Origin: Actinomycetes bacterium
GTDB lineage: Bacteria > Actinomycetota > Acidimicrobiia > Acidimicrobiales > Acidimicrobiaceae
Assembly (NCBI GenBank): GCA_021844725.1
Contig: JAKBSX010000085.1
Location: 1 to 8,452, forward strand
Direction of reading: 5' to 3'
DNA: 8,452 bases
The notes under the pieces are model-generated. The model had not been told where the DNA came from. It did not search any database and worked only from the letters and a program-made list of their open reading frames with translations. This document shows, piece by piece, positions 6,714 through 8,452 of the stretch. A program made the position numbers and the translations under genes. The first letter of the stretch is position 1. Every line of letters begins with the position of its first letter.

Positions 6714-8398
6714 CTAAAGACAAATCAACGCATTGCGTGAGAGTTTTTGAACGAGGTTCTGCTTGTCCCCCTCAATGACTCTCAACACGGCCTCAGTTGA
6801 AGATTTAATGAGCAAAGTCGAAGAGCGAAGTTGTTTCTTTGGAACCAACGAAAGAATCACGACACAGACATCACCCCACAAAGTTTGGAATGCCCAAGCA
6901 AAAATACGAAGGCGAACGGATCTTTCCAAGGCGACCCGCGAAATCGAATTGATTGCTGGAGAACCGAATAAATCCAGTTGGGGGGCCTCTATCATCTGTT
7001 CCACCTTTTCCAATAGGTTTGAAGGACTTAAAAGTTGCAGAGTTACCGATGCGGCCAAAGGGTGTCTACCGCAGTATCGAAGATCGGCTACTAAACGATA
7101 AAACACTTCGGGAGGAACTCTACAGCGTGCGCCTGTGCCATATTTCCAATGATCCAAACGGGAAAACCGACCGTAGCATAAAGGGAGAAGTTGTTGAATA
7201 ATGCTTCCACGTATAGACCTGCACCTTACTTCGCTATTAAATTTCTTCCCTTTTGTCAATAATGGACCGCTAGAGGATCCTCGCGCGCTTGAAACTCTCC
7301 TTGGTTGAACATGCTGATGGGGTAAAGAAAAAGGATCATTGGACTCAGAGACTACTAAATCTGTGTAACACACGCTTATATCTATTATCAGCTTCCCGAA
7401 ATGCCGAAGCTCAAATAGAAACTTCTTGATGCGGTAACTGTTTGGCAACAGGTCCTCAATGGTATCACTTGCGTAAGAAACATCAGGATAAAGGAGCACT
7501 GAATCGCTATCAGCATTCGTTCCACACCGTATTTGAAAGGATGAAATTTTGAAACCAGCTCCATTATAGACTTTCACCTTCAGCTCCAAACAGTATTCTT
7601 CATAGTGAACTTGCAGACTTCCATAAATAGTCAGTAAGTCTGATGACCCGCTGAGCAACTGCCAGCTTGTCAAGTCATCTTGATATGCTTTGTGGTGCTG
7701 AGGAGGGGATGCAAATGATTTTTGAGCTACATGGACTCGGATGATATCATCAATAATTGCCAGATTATCATCGAAATGAAGAGGGATACTTGAAGAATCG
7801 TCGATACCGGGCCAACTCCAAGAGGAAAAAAAATTGTCGAAAAGTATGTTATTTACATCGCCACGTGATTTTAACAATATCTGAGAGGACTTCGTCGTCA
7901 GTGGTGAAGGTGACGAGTAAAGAACTGATGTAAAGGACGATTGCGGAACGACTCCGAGTGGCGATAATGATTCAGAATTTCTCAAAGTTAAAGACTGACC
8001 AATAATTGCCTCAAAAGGATCGTCGGATTTTTCAGACTGATTGTATGATTGCCCTTGTTGAGTGGGAGACAAAAGGGCATCAAAAGGGTTAGTACTTGGC
8101 GGGGGGAGATTCACAATGCTGAAAGGTTCTGTCGGTGAGAAAGAACTATATACCCAGTTCGCTGACTGGTGTTGCCCAGAAAACTCAGAAAAAGCTGAAC
8201 TTGAGCCGTTGTTTGCAGAAAATGTTACAGCATTAGACGAGAAATCTGCTCTAGGTTCCGAAGTTAAGTCCTTGCTTTTAGACTTAAATGGAGTGAGATT
8301 CTTATTGCTATTTGTGGTGAAAGCAGGCTTCGAGAGAATTTCTGTCGTTCTCCCTACTTCGCCAGACTCTCGCAAATCATCTTGTCCCAGACGCCAAA
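6714..8398 (-). CDS. TPLATE-like large subunit of the TSET coat complex, C-terminal part
   Basis: TPLATE is the beta-type large subunit of TSET, an adaptor-like endocytic coat that works at the plasma membrane in plants. Residues are numbered here from the codon at 8375. Residues 1 to about 190 form a Ser/Pro-rich, probably disordered linker with EPF (83-85), NPF (96-98) and DPF (119-121), typical EH- and appendage-binding motifs; another DPF is at 347-349. A beta-sandwich-like region follows at about 245-340 (LTIYGSLQV, YCLELKVKVYN), then a platform-like region at 380-545. The order and spacing of VPPEVFYRLVADLR, the AWAFQTLWGDVCVVI core and the LLIKSSTEAV strand resemble plant TPLATE from memory. 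The charged tail of plant TPLATE is absent. The first in-frame Met is residue 461 and the frame is closed upstream at 8421-8423, so earlier exons coding for the trunk must lie beyond the window. Another adaptin-type subunit is the main alternative. Confidence 0.62.
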
Positions 8399-8424
8399 CT
8401 GCAATGAGTATTGTGCCGTACTAC
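8399..8424 (-). other. Candidate 3' splice site (possible 26-nt intron) at the 5' end of the TPLATE-like fragment
   Basis: On the minus strand the sequence ACTCATTGCAG ends at 8399 and is the best acceptor upstream of the open frame; an in-frame TAG lies at 8421-8423. A GT at 8424-8423 would make a 26-nt intron, shorter than the others here. The donor may equally lie outside the window. The acceptor is fairly likely, the short intron much less so. Confidence 0.35.
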
Positions 8425-8452
8425 GCTTCCTCTTCGACCTGCATCGCCACTA

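Noticed and set aside
6714..6770. Possible further intron at the 3' end of the TPLATE-like gene (TTTGTCTTTAG on the minus strand at the stop)
   Set aside because: The acceptor looks good, but the only nearby donor is a weak GTTCAA and the extended peptide does not resemble the plant TPLATE tail.
6763..7101. 112-codon plus-strand open frame opposite the TPLATE-like platform
   Set aside because: The minus strand here encodes the appendage platform with recognisable motifs; the plus-strand frame is a shadow.
1..8452. A defence island, mobile element, CRISPR array or biosynthetic cluster
   Set aside because: No repeats with regular spacers, transposase, integrase, terminal inverted repeats with target duplications, or clustered pathway enzymes are visible; the genes are eukaryotic housekeeping types.

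Overview
The window is nuclear DNA from a microbial eukaryote. It holds four protein genes with eukaryote-only functions and three GT-AG introns of 41, 46 and 45 nt, each placed by reading-frame continuity or by a known protein family. The gene at the right edge matches TPLATE, the large subunit of the TSET membrane-coat complex. TSET is known from plants, Dictyostelium and scattered protists but is largely lost from animals and fungi, so the host is probably a non-opisthokont protist. I cannot name the lineage.

Layout: (1) 1-890, a spliced, 5'-incomplete plus-strand gene of unknown function. Its left end is a 110-bp exact inverted copy of the gene's own 3' end, probably an amplification or assembly chimera. 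(2) 1364-3659, a plus-strand XPB/ERCC3/SSL2 helicase of TFIIH, with one intron and an abrupt C-terminus. (3) 4024-5529, a plus-strand PP2C-family phosphatase with one intron, long internal insertions and a C-terminal CaaX-like tetrapeptide. (4) 5530-6713, a gene-poor stretch with one weak candidate for an unmodelled small gene. (5) 6714 to the right edge, minus strand, the C-terminal half of a TPLATE-like protein with an NPF/DPF-rich linker followed by an adaptin-like appendage.

The genes do not form an operon or pathway. They are ordinary eukaryotic neighbours for transcription and repair, signalling, and endocytic coat assembly. Genes 1-3 run in one direction and gene 4 converges on them. 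I found no CRISPR array, insertion sequence, tRNA, rRNA or defence-type cassette. The points most worth following are the TPLATE-like gene with its EH-binding-type motifs, the possibly prenylated PP2C, and the inverted repeat that corrupts gene 1.
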